From assembly GCA_951230915.1 (NCBI GenBank), contig OX579636.1:2309001-2373000 (forward strand): 64,000 nucleotides of DNA, read 5' to 3'. Of the stretch, positions 62,001 through 64,000 are shown piece after piece (position 1 is the stretch's first letter; every line of letters starts with the position of its first letter). The position numbers and the translations under genes were made by a program. This DNA comes from Antitrichia curtipendula (Eukaryota; Streptophyta; Bryopsida; Hypnales; Leucodontaceae). Under the pieces are notes generated by a model, which had not been told where the DNA came from, made no database searches, and worked only from the letters and a program-made list of their open reading frames with translations.

Positions 62001-62339
62001 TCAAGCTGTACACTCCACTGGCCTCACACGGAAATTGAGGACTATGTTGTCTCAATTGTATACTGAATCGGAGAAATTCAAAAGCCTAGAAGAAATTTAG
62101 GAATGTAGATGACTAGGATTCGTAAGCATTGGCTCCTTAGGATTCTCTTGTAAACTACATACTCTAGATAAAACGCTTATGCAATATAGACATGCAAACC
62201 CCCGCCCACGTTGTTCAAGCGATAGTCCCTCTTAGGTGTCTTAATTATAGCATAGTGACCCCCCTCAATGAGAGGATGTAGGACTATTGCAATTAAAAAC
62301 ACTGATCTACGGATCACCATTTCATCAACGTCAATAGGC

Positions 62340-62700
62340 TTCTACTTCTTAACCATGTCGTGGGAGGTCCTTGTAGGGCACTCTAGAAACCTTGGACAAT
62401 TGTTCTTTAGGCGCAGTGTAGCTCGAAGAGGATCTTGGCTTCTCCTATGAACACTCCTGACGTGATTGGAGAGGGGTTGTCATTATTCTAACTTCTACTC
62501 TACACAACCCAAGGGGTTCGGCATCCATCCATTAGGCAAAGAGGCGACGTCCACATTGGGCTGCATTGCGCTTGATGAGCATTTGACTACGAACCTTGGA
62601 GTGCCCTATGAAGCCCCTCCATCGACGTGATTGTCAAGTAGAAGTTTGCTTCCGTTGATCAAGTTCAAGACTCTTTCCTTACACATTGCGGGATGCGAGC
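62340..62700 (+). repeat. Third, diverged copy of the 61-62-kb unit
   Basis: ATGAACACTCCTGACGTGAT, GAGCATTTGACTACGAACCT and GAAGCCCCTCCATCGACG parallel the right arm of the inverted duplication (ATGAACATTCTTGACGTGAC, AAGCATTTGACCGAGAACCT), in the same orientation. It is disrupted and non-coding. Confidence 0.6.
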
Positions 62701-63700
62701 AAGGAGGTGCAAGGTGGAGATACAACAAACATCGCACCACAAAATAATATTTTATAGATGTAGATGTAGGCTTTCTGTTCTATTTACCCTCCCCTTGAAT
62801 ACGTAGATGTCACTTGAAACGATTTTTTTAAGATTGTACCTCACTCTAGACGCGTCTGTCTTACCTCCTTTATATGGAATGTCCCCCTGTGTGCCCATTC
62901 AATTCAATAAAGCATTTTTCTGTTTGTTTATTTATGAAGTGTCGATATTAAGTGTTTTGTTGTGTCACAAATCAAAACGGCCACTAGATGGATGGATGGA
63001 GCGACTGCATAATCAACAAAGAGGGTTTTGTTCTAGTATTAGGGTGTGCCCATATCTTTTCTTACTGAATTGGTTGCCCAACCGCTTGCCTACGGACAGA
63101 ACGTAGGGTCCATTTCAGGTTACCATTGGTCGCATCAAAGAACCTCGTACACTACTATTTGAAAATCGTAGTACTTGTTTATGATCAAGCCATATCTTTT
63201 TCCAAACCGAGCATGCATGGGTTTTGCAAGGCTATATGCCAGACATAGAATCCTTTGCAAAATTCACCAGGGAACTCAAAAATGCTTAGACATTGACCAT
63301 ATGGTCCGTGGTTCTCAGAGTGACCCTCTTTTCAACCGGTCGTGTAGGTGGTTCTAAAATGGACATTAAGTGGACTGCCAACAATGTCAGAGCATAATGA
63401 AGATCTGTCATTTATTGCTTCATACTTCGCCAATGGATGGATTAAGAATTAGAGAGGATCCATTTTAAAGGTAGGGTGTGTTCACATATTTTTTCTAGAT
63501 GCGATTTGATTGTCCAATTGCCTTCTTATAAATGTTAAAAAGAATGTAAGGTCCGTTTCAGTTTTGTAAGGGTCGCATTTAGGAACCTTGTATATTACAA
63601 TTAGAATACCATAATGCTTGTTTTTGGTTCGAGACATCCCTTTTCCAGACTACATGCGTGTCTATTTTGTAACATCTAGGATTACAAGTAGTTGCCAATG
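62701..63700. other. Spacer with remnants of the 13.2-kb element family
   Basis: Around 63100-63720, words such as TTCATAGATGCTCC, TGTGTTAGATTCTGCATC and CCTTAAAGGGTTGC parallel the 13.2-kb element interior (TTCAAAAATGCTTG, TGTGTTAGATACCACATC). No gene is seen. Confidence 0.4.
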
Positions 63701-63834
63701 ACAGACTCCTGCCAAAAATTTATAAGTAATTCATAGATGCTCCAATAAATATGAAAGCCCCTGTGTTAGATTCTGCATCAATTTTTCTTCTAAGTGGAAA
63801 ATAAGGGAAAATATTTTTGGGTTTTCGAAACACA

Positions 63835-64000
63835 TCAAAAAGGCCAAACAAACCTTAAAGGGTTGCTGAGCCACTTCCTTTGTTGCATCTATATCTTCAA
63901 CTGAAAAATAAAAAGGCCAAACAAACCTTAAAGGGTTGCTGAGCCACTTCCCTTGTTGCATCTATATCTTCAACTGAAAAATAAAAAGGCCAAACAAACC
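63835..64000. repeat. 73-bp tandem repeat running off the window
   Basis: AGGCCAAACAAACCTTAAAG begins at 63841 and again at 63914, and its start recurs at 63987. The copies are almost identical. The array length is unknown because it continues past the edge. Confidence 0.9.

Overview
The window is nuclear DNA from a eukaryote with introns, most likely a streptophyte (bryophyte, fern, lycophyte or charophyte alga). I cannot name the species. The reasons are: long AT-rich gene-poor stretches; many small terminal-inverted-repeat elements; GT-AG introns whose phases match; a DUF7869 gene, a family common in plant genomes; a sequence resembling a plant retroelement gag domain; and a plant-style FCP1 (HAD phosphatase) domain. 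There are no bacterial operons, rRNA genes or CRISPR arrays, and I found no convincing tRNA. All functional calls come from reading motifs by eye, with no database search.

Layout. 0-3.4 kb is AT-rich with a 144-bp tandem duplication and a transposon relic. 3.7-7.6 kb holds a possible four-exon gene with a signal-anchor-like start. 7.6-28 kb is AT-rich and carries a MITE pair (10.8/11.5 kb), two other TIR elements (13.2, 14.2 kb), a 5'-truncated DUF7869 relic on the minus strand (15.4-16.4 kb), a piggyBac-like TTAA element (17.4 kb), a 630-bp foldback (20.85 kb), a perfect 31-bp-arm hairpin (22.4 kb) and an orphan acidic exon (23.4 kb). 28.3-32.7 kb on the plus strand is 'gene A', a decayed coding unit with a ParB-like motif followed by a DNA-methyltransferase-like fold. 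33.7 kb has a 47-bp hairpin. 34.7-37.9 kb on the minus strand is a three-exon DUF7869 gene with one frameshift, and its 5' side carries an 87-bp tandem array (38.3-39.1 kb). 39.8-46.9 kb holds three more piggyBac-like elements and a 43-bp minisatellite. 47.8-50.95 kb is a CCGG-rich retroelement-like unit with a minus-strand gag-like frame broken by two TAG codons. 51.3-60.5 kb is 'gene B', a five-exon plus-strand frame joining a ParB-like motif, a methyltransferase-like domain, an acidic/proline linker, a coiled coil and a degenerate FCP1 domain. 60.9-62.7 kb has an inverted duplication with a third copy. A 73-bp tandem repeat runs off the right edge.

Two things stand out. First, genes A and B look like distant relatives that couple a ParB-like domain to a beta-class (N4-cytosine/N6-adenine type) DNA methyltransferase fold, and gene B adds an FCP1 phosphatase-like tail. 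In both, the catalytic DPPY-type motif and, in B, the phosphatase aspartates look altered, and in-frame stops interrupt the frame. Second, a 20-bp palindrome (TTCAGAGCGGCCGCTCTGAA) is clustered upstream of gene B, in its first intron, inside its coding region and in the 87-bp array. Its flanks differ between copies but stay self-complementary within each copy.
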